This document shows, in pieces, positions 8,171 to 18,892 of a stretch of DNA of 64,000 nt. The stretch lies in assembly GCF_900458815.1 (NCBI RefSeq), contig NZ_UHDZ01000001.1, forward strand, positions 868,001-932,000, given 5' to 3'. This stretch comes from Staphylococcus saccharolyticus (GTDB lineage Bacteria > Bacillota > Bacilli > Staphylococcales > Staphylococcaceae). The translations under genes and the position numbers were made by a program. Each line of letters opens with the position of its first letter. Position 1 is the first letter of the stretch. The notes beneath the pieces were generated by a model. The model saw only the letters and a list, made by a program, of their open reading frames with translations. It had not been told where the DNA came from and ran no database searches.

Positions 8171-8910
8171 TTGAAAATTAAATGTAGAATAAAGTTAGCA
8201 TGTTCTTGAATCTTTTTAATAGCGTCTTCGCCTAATACTTGTATCAAAACAACCAAACCATTTTGTAACATGTGTATACCAATTGGAACAGCAATTCTTT
8301 TAGTAAATACATAAGCTAATGAGAATACCATACCCATACCAAAATAAATAGGTATAAATTTAAAATCATTGTGAGCTAAAGCAAACACAAGTGAGCTAAC
8401 AATTGACGCAATTAGGAAGCTTACTACACGAGGACCTTTAATCACATTATATAACTCACCAAAGAACACTTTACGGAATACATATTCTTCTAAGATTGGA
8501 CCAACAATTGAAATTAATATAATAAATACTGGCATTTGTTTAGCTATTGCCATCAAACGTTCTGTATTAGGACTATTTTGAGGTGCACCAGTAGTTAAAT
8601 TGTAAATAATGCTTACGATTGCTTGATAAACCATGACAATACAAAATCCTAGTAACGCCCAAGTTATGATGTATCTCTTGGGTTCTTTATGACCTGATTC
8701 TAATTTAGTAGGATTTTTAATCTTTAAATTAATTAATATAATCAAAAAAGCTGCTAAGATAAATAAGAAAACTTGCATGTATATAAATATTTTAGCAGTT
8801 TCCATCTTAGACATATCACCAAGTATGTGACTACGGATAATAAAACCTGGTAACATTTGTGCTAAGCCGTATAAAAGTACGGTTAATAGGGATGCCCATA
8901 ACCTCTTCAT
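8167..8910 (-). CDS. mroQ: Membrane CPBP/Abi peptidase MroQ
   Basis: A 247-residue multi-pass intramembrane protease of the CPBP (CAAX/Abi) family. The two signature motifs are present: EEYVFR (E141, E142, R146) and 'FALAHNDF' with H180, the expected catalytic residues. At least six hydrophobic segments. In S. aureus, MroQ sits at this same place between sdrH and groES and helps mature the AgrD signal for some agr types. That role here is inferred from position and family. It is transcribed away from groES, with AGGTAAG just upstream of the ATG. Confidence 0.88.
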   Translation of the reverse strand: MKRLWASLLTVLLYGLAQMLPGFIIRSHILGDMSKMETAKIFIYMQVFLFILAAFLIILINLKIKNPTKLESGHKEPKRYIITWALLGFCIVMVYQAIVSIIYNLTTGAPQNSPNTERLMAIAKQMPVFIILISIVGPILEEYVFRKVFFGELYNVIKGPRVVSFLIASIVSSLVFALAHNDFKFIPIYFGMGMVFSLAYVFTKRIAVPIGIHMLQNGLVVLIQVLGEDAIKKIQEHANFILHLIFN

Positions 8911-8994
8911 AACTTACCTCCATCTATTTCTAAGTATAGTTTATTTTATCGTAAATTTTTAAGATGTACAAAATAAATTTAACGACGTTTTTAC

Positions 8995-9023
8995 TTGAAA
9001 AATTGACCAACTTTGAGTAATAT
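8995..9023 (+). promoter_or_regulatory. groESL promoter overlapped by a CtsR box
   Basis: -35 TTGAAA (8995-9000), 17-bp spacer, -10 TAATAT (9018-9023). The spacer contains ATTGACC-AAC-TTTGAGT (9002-9018), which matches the reverse of the CtsR heptad repeat (TTTGACC-N3-TTTGACC) at 11 of 14 bases. CtsR bound here would cover the promoter. Confidence 0.75.
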
Positions 9024-9033
9024 AAAAAACAGG

Positions 9034-9373
<340 letters not shown>

Positions 9374-9383
9374 TTCAAAATAA

Positions 9384-11054
<1,671 letters not shown>

Positions 11055-11090
11055 TTAAGATAATATAGAAAATGATATAAAGGTAATATT

Positions 11091-11131
11091 TACTCCCCCT
11101 AAAGTTGAAAAAAGCTTTAGAGGGAGTTTTT
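11091..11131 (+). terminator. groESL terminator
   Basis: Stem ACTCCCCCTAAAG with CTTTAGAGGGAGT, an A-rich loop and a T tract. Confidence 0.85.
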
Positions 11132-11209
11132 ATGTTCATTTATTTTTGAAAATAAAAATAAATTGTACAATTTAAGTAAAAATAATATATTATAAATAAA
11201 TTTCCTGAA

Positions 11210-12286
11210 AAGGATATTGAAAGTAAATCAATTGGTTCGATTTATCAAAAGTGTTTTGAAAATTTTAAACTTATTTGAGAAGCATTTACTGAAGAAAACA
11301 AAGTGACTCAACCAGCTTCAACGCAAACATCACCTCAAAGTACTAATAAGAATAGTACACAGAATGAGCCAGTTGCTACAAGTACTGTTGTTGAAGCAGA
11401 CAATGAAGAAGAGGAATATGATAGTTCTTTTGAAATACCTATTTTATATGTAACGGTATGGCTAGATGATCAAGGGAATATTATCAAAGATGCAGTAGAA
11501 GATGCTAAAACACCGGCATCAGGACGACAACCTGTTAAAATACCTGGTTATAGACATTACAGAACGTCAATTAGTGATGGTATAACAAAATTTTTGTATA
11601 AAAAAGTAGGAACATCAACAAATTCTACTGATGATGCAAACATAACTCATGTAACCGAAACCAAATGTTGACACTCAATCTAATAATCAACCTAATAAAG
11701 AAGAAGCAAAACAAGATACGATGAAAGTAGAGCCATCAAAACAACCGGAAACAAAAAAGAAGAAACGAAACAAAAAACGACAAAAGTAGAACCAACAAAA
11801 CAACCGAAAGTAAATACAAATATTGATAAGAATGTAAATCAAGGAATGACTTTAAAAAAGCCTATATTAAAAATAACTATTTGGGTCGATGAAAAAGGGA
11901 ACATTATTAAAAATGAAGTAGAAGATTCAAAAACGCCTGAATCAGAAAGAAAACCAATTCAAATTAAAGGGTATCAATTTGTTAAGACTGTCATTGAAAA
12001 TGGAATAACTAAACATATATACAAAAAAGAAGAGCTTTTAAGAGAACCATGTGAACCAAGCAAACATTGTAAATCAAAAGAAAAAGAAGAAACAGAAAAT
12101 AAGTACAATAAAGATTGTTCTAAATCTGAATATAAAGATGAAAATCAAAAATTGGAAAAGAAAAACGAACATAAAAGTGAATTACCAGAAACTGGTAATT
12201 CACAAATCAATCAAAAGCCTGCATTAATGATGTTATTAGCTGGTTTAGGATTATTAGGTTTATATAGAAAGAAAATTAAAGATTAA
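11210..12286 (+). pseudogene. Decayed LPETG cell-wall surface protein (5'-truncated)
   Basis: The C-terminal part of a sortase-anchored surface protein. There is no signal peptide or start: coding sense begins around 11210, is broken by TGA at about 11273, and runs 'EAFTEENKVTQPAST' onwards. Two copies of a 55-residue repeat are visible (about 11440-11620 and 11855-12030), each with 'TxWxDxxGNIIK..VED.KTP.S.R.P..I.GY' and ending 'ITKxxYKK'. Frameshifts near 11660 and 11755 separate them. The end is intact: LPETG, hydrophobic stretch, then 'YRKKIKD'. Such repeats occur near the C-terminus of Gram-positive wall adhesins. The adhesin domain and start are gone, so no product is expected. Confidence 0.8.
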
Positions 12287-12464
12287 TTTTTATTAGAGTG
12301 TGAATATAAAGTTTGCATTCTTATTTTATATAAAAAATTGCGCGATTTATAGTATGGTGGTATATTTTAAGGAAACATTAATGAAAAAATATATTCTTTA
12401 TAAAAAAAGATTGTATGAATACAAAATGAATCTACGTAGAATTATTACATCAAGGAGCTATAAT

Positions 12465-15370
12465 AATGAAGGAAAACAAAAGAATACACAACTTAGATAA
12501 AAAAATCACACGTTTTTCTATAAGAAAGTATCAAGGTTATGGCGCAGCAAGTGTAGCGATTATAGGCTTTATTTTAATGTCGCACATGCAGATAGTGTTA
12601 ATCTTAATCAAAACAATAGTTCGGATGCTCACTCAGTAATTAATAATGTAACATCTTCAAATCATTTAGAGGGAGATGCATCAAAAAATAATAAGCAAAT
12701 TGAGAATGACATTACACCTATAACAACACAACCTTCAATTAAGACTAGTGACTAATTTATTAAATCAGTACAAAGCAATAGATTTAAGTAAAAAGACAGA
12801 GGATTCGATAAGTATATTTAAAGTAGATATACAAGAAGCTGAATCCATTTTGAACCGACCTCAAAGTCAACAACAAGTGGACCAATTTTATCGTAAGTTT
12901 ATAATAGTGCTGGTAAATTAAGAAATAAAAAATCTTCACTTACAACTAGTGAAATAAATACAACTTGAACACAACATCTTAACAATAATAAAATTCAAAA
13001 CACACCACGTATTAGACATAAAAGAAATGCACCATCATTTAGAAACACTGGTGAAAATGTAGTAGCTAGTGATCCACTACAAACAAATGAAGTTAATCCT
13101 GAAATCCAAAATGGTAATTTTAGTCAAGTTTCTGGTGGACAATTACCAACAAGTTCAAATAGGTTAACTGTAGTTACAAATGTAGACAACTGGCACAGTT
13201 ATTCAACAGATACAAATCCAGAGTACCCTATGATTTATACAACTAGTGTTGTAAACTATGCAAATTTTATGAGTAACGGAAACGCTCCATATGGCGTAAT
13301 ACTGGGAAGAACGACTGATGGTTGGGATAGAAACGTTAATGATCCGAAAGTAGCAGGTATTTATCAAGATATCGATGTGACACCAGGTTCTGAACTAATT
13401 GTTAATATTATTTCAACAAGTCCTGTGTTTTCTGACGGTGCTGCAGGGGCAAGATTAAAAATTAGTAATGAGAATCAAGATCGAGTGTTATTCGATAGTC
13501 GTTTGAATGGAATGGGACCACCTTATCCAACAGGTAAGTTTAATGTAATGGTTAATATACCTAACGATATGAATAGGGTTAGAATTTTTTTACCAGTATC
13601 TTCGACTGGACGTATTAGTGTCCAACGTTCTTCGAGAGAGCATGGTTTTGGTGATAATTCGTCTTATTATCATGGTGGTTCTGTAAGTGACGTAAGAATC
13701 AATAAGTGATTCATATGTAGCCTCTAAAGTGACACAAGTCGAATACACAACTAAACCTACAAAATCATGATTGAATATCAAGCAGTACAAGCAAGTAGTG
13801 AAGTTAGTGCGACTGAAACAAAAGGCAATAGTGGTGTAAGTACTGAAAATAAAACTTACATGTCCATTAAAGAGCGGGCACCGGAAGCCCCTATTGTTGA
13901 AGCAGATGAAACAAATGCGAGCGTAGATGTAACGCCAAATGGAGAATCAACGAAACTAGTACAAAATACACAGCTACAGATGGTCAATCAGCATCAGTCA
14001 TTGCAAGTAAAAATGGAGGAACGTGGACATTAAATAATCAAGTTCCGCATATCACATTAAATGATAATACAGGCAAGATTACGATTGGATATCAAGCAGT
14101 ACAAGCCGGAAGTGAAATTGTAGCAACGGGAACTAAAGGTAATAGTGATGCAAGTACTGAAGCAAAAGTCAATATGTCACGCAAAGAAACAACGCCATAA
14201 TCACCTGCATTAGAAGCAAATGAGATAGACGCAAGCGTTAGTGTTAGACCAAACGGGGATTCAACAAAAGTTGTTATTAAATATTTAGATTTAAATGATG
14301 AAATTAGTACTATCATAGCTAGTAAAAATAACCAAGAGTGGTCATTAAATAAAAATGTTTTTGGTATAAATATTAGTTCTCTAACAGGACAAGTTTTGAT
14401 TAGTTATATAGCTGTACAACCACAAAGTGACGTTATTGAAACAGAATTTAAAGGAAATAGCGATGAAAGTGCTAAAAGACAAATAGAAATGCAAGCTAAA
14501 GAATTGACGCTTGAAGCACCTGATGTAAGCGCTAATGAAGAGAATGCAACAGTAGTTGTAATGCCGAAAGATGAGTCTACAAAACTAGAACTTCAATATA
14601 CAGATGCTAAAGGGCAATTAAAAATTATTATTGCAACTAAGAACGGAGAAACTTGGACTTTAAACAAAGATGTAACTGGAATTACGATAGATTCGCAAAC
14701 AGGACAAGTGACGATAAGTTATGTCGCAGTACAACCAGAGAGTGAAATTGTAGCAACAGAAGTCAAAGGAAATAGTGATATCAGTTTAGCAAGTAAAGTT
14801 ATGATGCCTAGAAAAGAAATTACACCTCAATCTCCATCTCTAAATATAGATAATAAGAAAGGTATAGTTATTATTAAATCAAATAATGGTTCAACAGAAT
14901 TAAAAATAAAATATACGAATCAACAAGGACGAATAATAACTATCTCAGCAAACAAAATCAATCAACTTTGGCGTTTGAATCAAAGAATAAAAGGAATAAA
15001 AATTGATCCTCTAACAGGAGAAGTTATCATCAGTGAACTAGCAGTTCTGAAAGAGAGTATTATCTCGGTTAAAGCTATTAAAGGAAATAGTGATGAAAGC
15101 AAAGAGGCAAGAATTAAAATGCCAATTAAGCCAATTAGAAAAGAGCAACCTGATTGCGACCTAAAGGCAAACAATTTAATAAATAATAAGAACGATAATT
15201 GTATAGATGATATAATTGAATTTAAAAATAAAAAATTAAAATTAAATTCTAACAAGCAATTACCTGAAACAGGAGAAATAGATAACTCACGTAATACAAT
15301 ATTATTTAGTATTATAACTTTAGGATTGGCATTCATTCAAAAGTCTCGTAAAAAAGAAAGTAAATCATAA
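12465..15370 (+). pseudogene. Decayed YSIRK/LPETG repeat surface protein
   Basis: A large wall-anchored adhesin gene in pieces. It starts at ATG 12465 behind AAGGAG with a YSIRK-type signal peptide ('FSIRKYQGYGAASVAIIGF'). Lesions: a frameshift near 12575 just before the cleavage site, another at about 12754, another near 12903, TGA at 12966, a frameshift near 13690-13710 probably with an internal deletion, a frameshift near 13960, and TAA at 14198. The middle (13050-13690) is a folded adhesin domain with 'VILGRTTDGWD' and 'DIDVTPGSELIVNI', similar to the N-terminal domain of SasC/FmtB-type proteins. About five 86-residue repeats follow ('VAVQP.SEI.ATE.KGNSD'), then LPETG, a membrane helix and KSRKKESKS. 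Confidence 0.85.
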
Positions 15371-15377
15371 TTAAAAA

Positions 15378-15428
15378 AAGGAATCACTCTCATTAAGATT
15401 AATAAATGAGAATGACTCCTTAATATTT
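15378..15428. terminator. Terminator between surface-protein remnant and aminotransferase
   Basis: Imperfect stem AAGGAATCACTCTCATT with AATGAGAATGACTCCTT (15378-15422), A tract before and T-rich after; usable in both directions between convergent genes. Confidence 0.65.
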
Positions 15429-16717
15429 TATTTTAGATCATCAATCGCTTTGGCAATAGACTCAAATACATGTGGAATGTCTTCTTTTTCTACACAACTA
15501 AATGCGATACGAATGTCATTATCATTTAATGCGATGATGCCGATTGAGTATTTTTCAATTAAATGCTTGCGTAATGCCTCAGGATTGACGTTGTTAACTT
15601 TCAAAGCCATAAAGTAACCGGAGTTGAAATCATAAGCTTGCCAATAATTGCTATATTGAAGATGATCAACTACCTCTTTAGTCACTTCATATCGTGCTTT
15701 TAAAGTTTCAATGTTTTGTGCAATCTCTTTATCGAATTGATCATGGTATTTTAAAACATGTTTAATGGCACTTTGTGATGGTAGAGGACCACTTGAAATA
15801 TTGCTTCTAATTAGTCCTTTAACCTTAGCTTCAATAGCGTCTTTGGTTGATTGATTTCTTATGCCGAATGTCATAAATCCTACACGGAATCCCCATGAAA
15901 AGAATTCTTTTGTAGCACCGTCTAAGCGAACCGGTAAGATATGAGGTGAATCAATTTGAGTTAATGCTGTAAAGATAGATTGTGTATAAACATCTTCATA
16001 GAATAAGCCATAATAAGCATCATCTACTACAGCAATTACGTTCGTTCCTCTACTTGCAAGTTCTTTTATTGCTTGAACAATAGTTTTAACCTCTTCAGTT
16101 GTTGGAGTATAACCAGTAGGGTTATTTGGATAGTTTAAAATCATAATTACTTTGTCTTTATCATAATTTTGTAAGGTCTTTAAAAGTTCATCTGTTGTAA
16201 AATGTCCCTCATCATCAAAAATTGGATAAGTTTCAATCTTACTGTTATGACGTGTATTAAAGACGAGTTTATAGTTACCCCAGTTATGATTTGGTAATAG
16301 AATCGTATCATTTGGATTTACAAATAAATCAGCAACAAGTGATAAACCATGTGTGAGTGCATTAGTTACGATAGGGCGAGAAATAGCATCTTGACTTAAG
16401 TCTGGATTTTCCTTGAGCATTTTTTCTTGCCATAAGGTACGTAATTCCTCAGCCCCTTGAGGTGGCGTATATGGGAAAATTTCATCAGGTGTCAGTTCGT
16501 CAAATATTTGATTAAGTGATTGAGCATACATCTTACCTTCATTATTTGTAGCCATACCAATTGTAGCATTGTATTTAGTACTTTTAGCTTCTGAAGATTG
16601 TGAAAGAATACCTCTTGGATAAAACATGTCTTTACCCAATTGAGATAACATATTGAGTACTTCGGGGCTTGATTGTTGGATATCTTTGTTTAAATTTTGG
16701 GCTAAAGGATTCATCAT
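15428..16717 (-). CDS. Class I/II PLP-dependent aminotransferase
   Basis: A 429-residue fold-type I aminotransferase. Seen motifs: 'NYPNNPTG' at 195-202, 'VVDDAYYG' at 231-237 (aspartate that pairs with the PLP pyridine nitrogen), the Schiff-base lysine K270 in 'DGATKEFF', and R278 in 'GFRVGF', which binds PLP phosphate. Two methionines open the protein; either could start. The substrate cannot be told from sequence: the family includes aspartate, alanine and aromatic aminotransferases. Single gene on the minus strand, divergent from the small ORF at 16909. Confidence 0.85.
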   Translation of the reverse strand: MMNPLAQNLNKDIQQSSPEVLNMLSQLGKDMFYPRGILSQSSEAKSTKYNATIGMATNNEGKMYAQSLNQIFDELTPDEIFPYTPPQGAEELRTLWQEKMLKENPDLSQDAISRPIVTNALTHGLSLVADLFVNPNDTILLPNHNWGNYKLVFNTRHNSKIETYPIFDDEGHFTTDELLKTLQNYDKDKVIMILNYPNNPTGYTPTTEEVKTIVQAIKELASRGTNVIAVVDDAYYGLFYEDVYTQSIFTALTQIDSPHILPVRLDGATKEFFSWGFRVGFMTFGIRNQSTKDAIEAKVKGLIRSNISSGPLPSQSAIKHVLKYHDQFDKEIAQNIETLKARYEVTKEVVDHLQYSNYWQAYDFNSGYFMALKVNNVNPEALRKHLIEKYSIGIIALNDNDIRIAFSCVEKEDIPHVFESIAKAIDDLK

Positions 16718-16826
16718 TGTCTTAACCTCTCTTTAATATAGTGTTTATGTATATATTATCTTTTATTGAGCTAAAGATAAAGCATTGTATTTAATATACT
16801 ATTGTAAAAATTTTGTGCTAAAACAA

Positions 16827-16839
16827 CGAACATGTGTTC
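16827..16839 (+). promoter_or_regulatory. LexA box (SOS operator) before the 31-residue peptide gene
   Basis: CGAACATGTGTTC, a full match to the Gram-positive LexA box CGAAC-RNRY-GTTC. It lies in the 191-bp gap between the aminotransferase (minus) and a small plus-strand gene, 70 bp before that gene's ATG and 110 bp from the aminotransferase start. The distance suits control of the small gene. Confidence 0.75.
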
Positions 16840-16908
16840 TGTTTTTTGTTAAACTATTCTTAGGCCATCATCATATATGACACTAATCTTTTTAGGAGGT
16901 GTAGTATA

Positions 16909-17004
16909 ATGACGTGGTGGCAAGATGGTATTATAACTTTAATTACAGGTGGCATACTCATTGTCTTTCGAATTTGGTTAGAAATTAAATGGAAAGGCAA
17001 GTAG
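16909..17004 (+). CDS. Small SOS-linked hydrophobic peptide, possible type I toxin
   Basis: A 31-codon gene with a strong AGGAGGTG 7 bp before the ATG. The peptide begins MTWWQDGIITLITGG, has one hydrophobic helix (about residues 8-22) and ends with a basic, Trp-containing tail (RIWLEIKWKGK). Size and layout (short helix, aromatic residues at the membrane borders, positive C-terminus) resemble membrane toxins of type I toxin-antitoxin loci such as Fst/PepA1 and TisB, though I see no clear sequence match. A LexA box lies upstream and a 15-bp perfect hairpin downstream. Toxin function is inference; the gene itself is well supported by its SD. Confidence 0.7.
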   Translation: MTWWQDGIITLITGGILIVFRIWLEIKWKGK

Positions 17005-17018
17005 ATGACCGAACACAA

Positions 17019-17055
17019 ACAACCCCAAGTCTGCTGGTACCAGACTTGGGGTTGT
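17019..17055. terminator. Long perfect hairpin behind the 31-residue peptide gene
   Basis: Fifteen perfect base pairs (17019-17033 with 17041-17055; ACAACCCCAAGTCTG and its complement) and a 7-nt loop. Neither strand has a clean U tract, so it may act as an RNA-stability or pairing element as much as a terminator. It begins 15 bp after the stop codon. Confidence 0.65.
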
Positions 17056-17070
17056 GTAGTATAATCCGTG

Positions 17071-17110
17071 GTTACAACTATATTGTAACATTGTACTAAA
17101 TATACCGCAA
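17071..17110 (-). promoter_or_regulatory. Possible minus-strand promoter for an antisense RNA
   Basis: On the minus strand: TTGCGG (17110-17105), exactly 17 bp, then TACAAT (17087-17082). Transcription would start near 17075 and run through the hairpin at 17055-17019 towards the 31-residue gene. The -10 overlaps a perfect 7-bp inverted repeat GTTACAA-ctata-TTGTAAC (17071-17089). AT-rich DNA gives such matches by chance, so confidence is low. Confidence 0.3.
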
Positions 17111-17250
17111 TTAATATTTTATAGTGTGAATCAACTTTGTTTTACTAAAGTAAACCAATATCTTTCTTATATTAAGGATCAATTATTTTTTAGAAAGTTC
17201 ATAGTTTAAAAAAGATTTGATATACTTTTAACTGTATTGAGGTGAAATGA

Positions 17251-17424
17251 ATGAAGCACTTAACTAAAATATTTGTAGGTTTAGCAATAGTACTTTTTGT
17301 TGTAGGTTATTACTTACAAGCTACAGGACATGAATCACAGGGAATTAAATTATTACTTGCTGCAATTATGTTTATGATTTGTGCATTTATAGATAGAAAT
17401 AATAAGCGGCGAAAGAAAAGGTAA
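17251..17424 (+). CDS. Small two-helix membrane protein
   Basis: A 57-codon gene starting 'MKHLTKIFVGLAIVLF' after TTGAGGTG. Two hydrophobic helices (about 7-23 and 34-50) are joined by a short polar turn containing 'QATGHESQG', and the tail is strongly basic (DRNNKRRKKR). I do not recognise the family. It is followed by a good terminator and then by the pmt operon, and is not part of that operon. Gene status is supported by the SD, length and clean membrane topology. Confidence 0.7.
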   Translation: MKHLTKIFVGLAIVLFVVGYYLQATGHESQGIKLLLAAIMFMICAFIDRNNKRRKKR

Positions 17425-17444
17425 AGCAAATTAAATTGATTAAG

Positions 17445-17476
17445 CTTGAGAATATCCATGTTTCTCAAGTTTTTTG
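17445..17476 (+). terminator. Terminator after the 57-residue membrane protein gene
   Basis: CTTGAGAA (17445-17452) with TTCTCAAG (17462-17469), then TTTTTT. Confidence 0.75.
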
Positions 17477-17496
17477 TATATATTGTTTATATACAA
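17474..17496 (+). promoter_or_regulatory. Upstream palindrome, probable PmtR operator
   Basis: TTGTATATA, 5 nt, TATATACAA: a perfect inverted repeat about 105 bp before pmtR. It closely resembles the one at 17561-17581. Confidence 0.5.
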
Positions 17497-17541
17497 TATA
17501 TTTCAAGAATCCTTTATTTTAAAATAATTCTCTATATACAC

Positions 17542-17581
17542 TTTACAAAACTGTGTATATTGTATATATTATATATATACA
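17542..17581 (+). promoter_or_regulatory. pmt promoter and PmtR operator
   Basis: -35 TTTACA (17542-17547), 17 bp, -10 TATATT (17565-17570). A perfect inverted repeat, TGTATATA, 5 nt, TATATACA (17561-17581), covers the -10. GntR-type PmtR of S. aureus represses this promoter and lets go when phenol-soluble modulins bind it. The overlap of operator and -10 is seen; the binding is inferred. Confidence 0.7.
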
Positions 17582-17600
17582 TAAGAAAAGGGGGACATCA

Positions 17601-17978
17601 ATGAAATTAATTTTGAAAAACAACAGTGAAAATCCCATTTATGAACAAATCAAACAACAAATTAAAGAAAATATTCTAAAGGGTTATGTTGCTCCTGGAG
17701 AACACTTGCCATCAATGCGTGAGTTAGCAAAAGATTTACAAGTGAGTTTAATAACTACAAAACGTGCGTATGAAGATTTAGAAAAAGATGGATTTGTGAA
17801 AACTATAAGAGGCAAGGGGACCTTCGTAAAAGAACAGGATAATTCAATTCTGAAGGAGAAACAATTTTTCGTTATTGAAAATTTAGCGAAAACAATGTCC
17901 AAAGAAGCCAAAACAATTGGCATGCCTTTGGAGGAATTAATTGAAATATTATCTTTAATATATGAGGAGGAAGACTAA
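17601..17978 (+). CDS. pmtR: GntR-family repressor of the modulin exporter, PmtR
   Basis: A 125-residue YhcF-type GntR regulator. The N-terminal winged helix reads 'PIYEQIKQQIKENILKGY' then 'LPSMRELAKDLQVSLIT' and 'GFVKTIRGKGTFV'; the short C-terminal part is helical and acidic (LIYEEED), without a large ligand domain. Start ATG 17601 after AAGGGGG, matching relatives; the 16 in-frame codons upstream lie in the promoter. The stop overlaps the pmtA start by 1 bp. In S. aureus PmtR represses pmt and responds to modulins. Confidence 0.93.
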   Translation: MKLILKNNSENPIYEQIKQQIKENILKGYVAPGEHLPSMRELAKDLQVSLITTKRAYEDLEKDGFVKTIRGKGTFVKEQDNSILKEKQFFVIENLAKTMSKEAKTIGMPLEELIEILSLIYEEED

Positions 17979-18892
17979 TGAACGCGATCGAGCTTAAAGA
18001 TGTAAGCTATCAAACTGGCGCATTTCAATTAAAAGATGTCTCCTTCAATGTTCCAAAAGGATTTGTTACAGGTTTTATAGGTGGGAATGGAGCAGGTAAG
18101 ACTACAATCATTCGTTTGATTATGGATTTAATTCAATCTAAAAATGGACAAATTTCTGTATTTGGGAAAAGCATGAAAAGTAATCCAGTAGAGTTGAAAA
18201 GTAAAATAGGCTTTGTTTATTCAGAGATTTATTTTAATCAAAAATGGAGTGTAAAAAAATTAGAAAATATCATTGCTCCCTTTTATGATAATTGGGATCA
18301 TGAGTTGTTTATCAACTATCTAAGTTTTTTTCAACTTCCGTATAAGAATAAAATAAAAACTTTTTCAACTGGTATGAAAATGAAATTATCATTAGCCATT
18401 GCATTCAGTCATCATGCAGAATTATTTATATTAGATGAACCAACTTCTGGATTGGACCCTTTAGTCAGAAATGAATTGTTAGAAATTATTCAACAAGAAC
18501 TTATAGATGAGGAGAAAACAGTATTCTTTTCTACCCATATCATATCTGACTTAGAAAAAGTTGCAGATTATATTGTTTACCTAAGCGATGGTGAAATTGT
18601 TTTTTACGAATCTAGAGATAAGCTATCTCAGAAATACAAAATAGTTAGTGGTTCCAATGAAGATTTAGATAAAGAGTTGGAGGAGCTATTAATCTATAGC
18701 GAAAAGAAAAAAACTGGCTACATAGGGTTAACGGAATACTATCAAACTTTTAACGAATTATTTGGTGATGAAGTAGAAGTTAAAGACGCTACGATTGAAC
18801 AGCTAATGATTTATTTAGAAAAAAGTAAAAAACAACAAGAATTAAAAAATTTAACTATAAGAGAGAATAATCATGAAACGACTATTAATTAG
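17978..18892 (+). CDS. pmtA: Modulin exporter ATPase PmtA
   Basis: ABC transporter ATP-binding subunit of 304 residues. Walker A 'GGNGAGKTT' at 35-43, signature 'FSTGMKMKL' near 130, Walker B 'LFILDEPTSGLDP' near 150, H-loop 'STHI' near 187. An extra C-terminal 90 residues follow. With PmtB it forms one half of the Pmt exporter, which in S. aureus and S. epidermidis exports all phenol-soluble modulins and protects the cell from them. It overlaps pmtR by 1 bp and pmtB by 20 bp, so translation is coupled. The delta-toxin at 5125 is an expected cargo. Confidence 0.93.
   Translation: MNAIELKDVSYQTGAFQLKDVSFNVPKGFVTGFIGGNGAGKTTIIRLIMDLIQSKNGQISVFGKSMKSNPVELKSKIGFVYSEIYFNQKWSVKKLENIIAPFYDNWDHELFINYLSFFQLPYKNKIKTFSTGMKMKLSLAIAFSHHAELFILDEPTSGLDPLVRNELLEIIQQELIDEEKTVFFSTHIISDLEKVADYIVYLSDGEIVFYESRDKLSQKYKIVSGSNEDLDKELEELLIYSEKKKTGYIGLTEYYQTFNELFGDEVEVKDATIEQLMIYLEKSKKQQELKNLTIRENNHETTIN

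Noticed and set aside
12300..12500. 66-codon plus-strand frame between the two surface-protein remnants
   Set aside because: Runs through the promoter and SD of the YSIRK gene in another frame; no SD or recognisable sequence.
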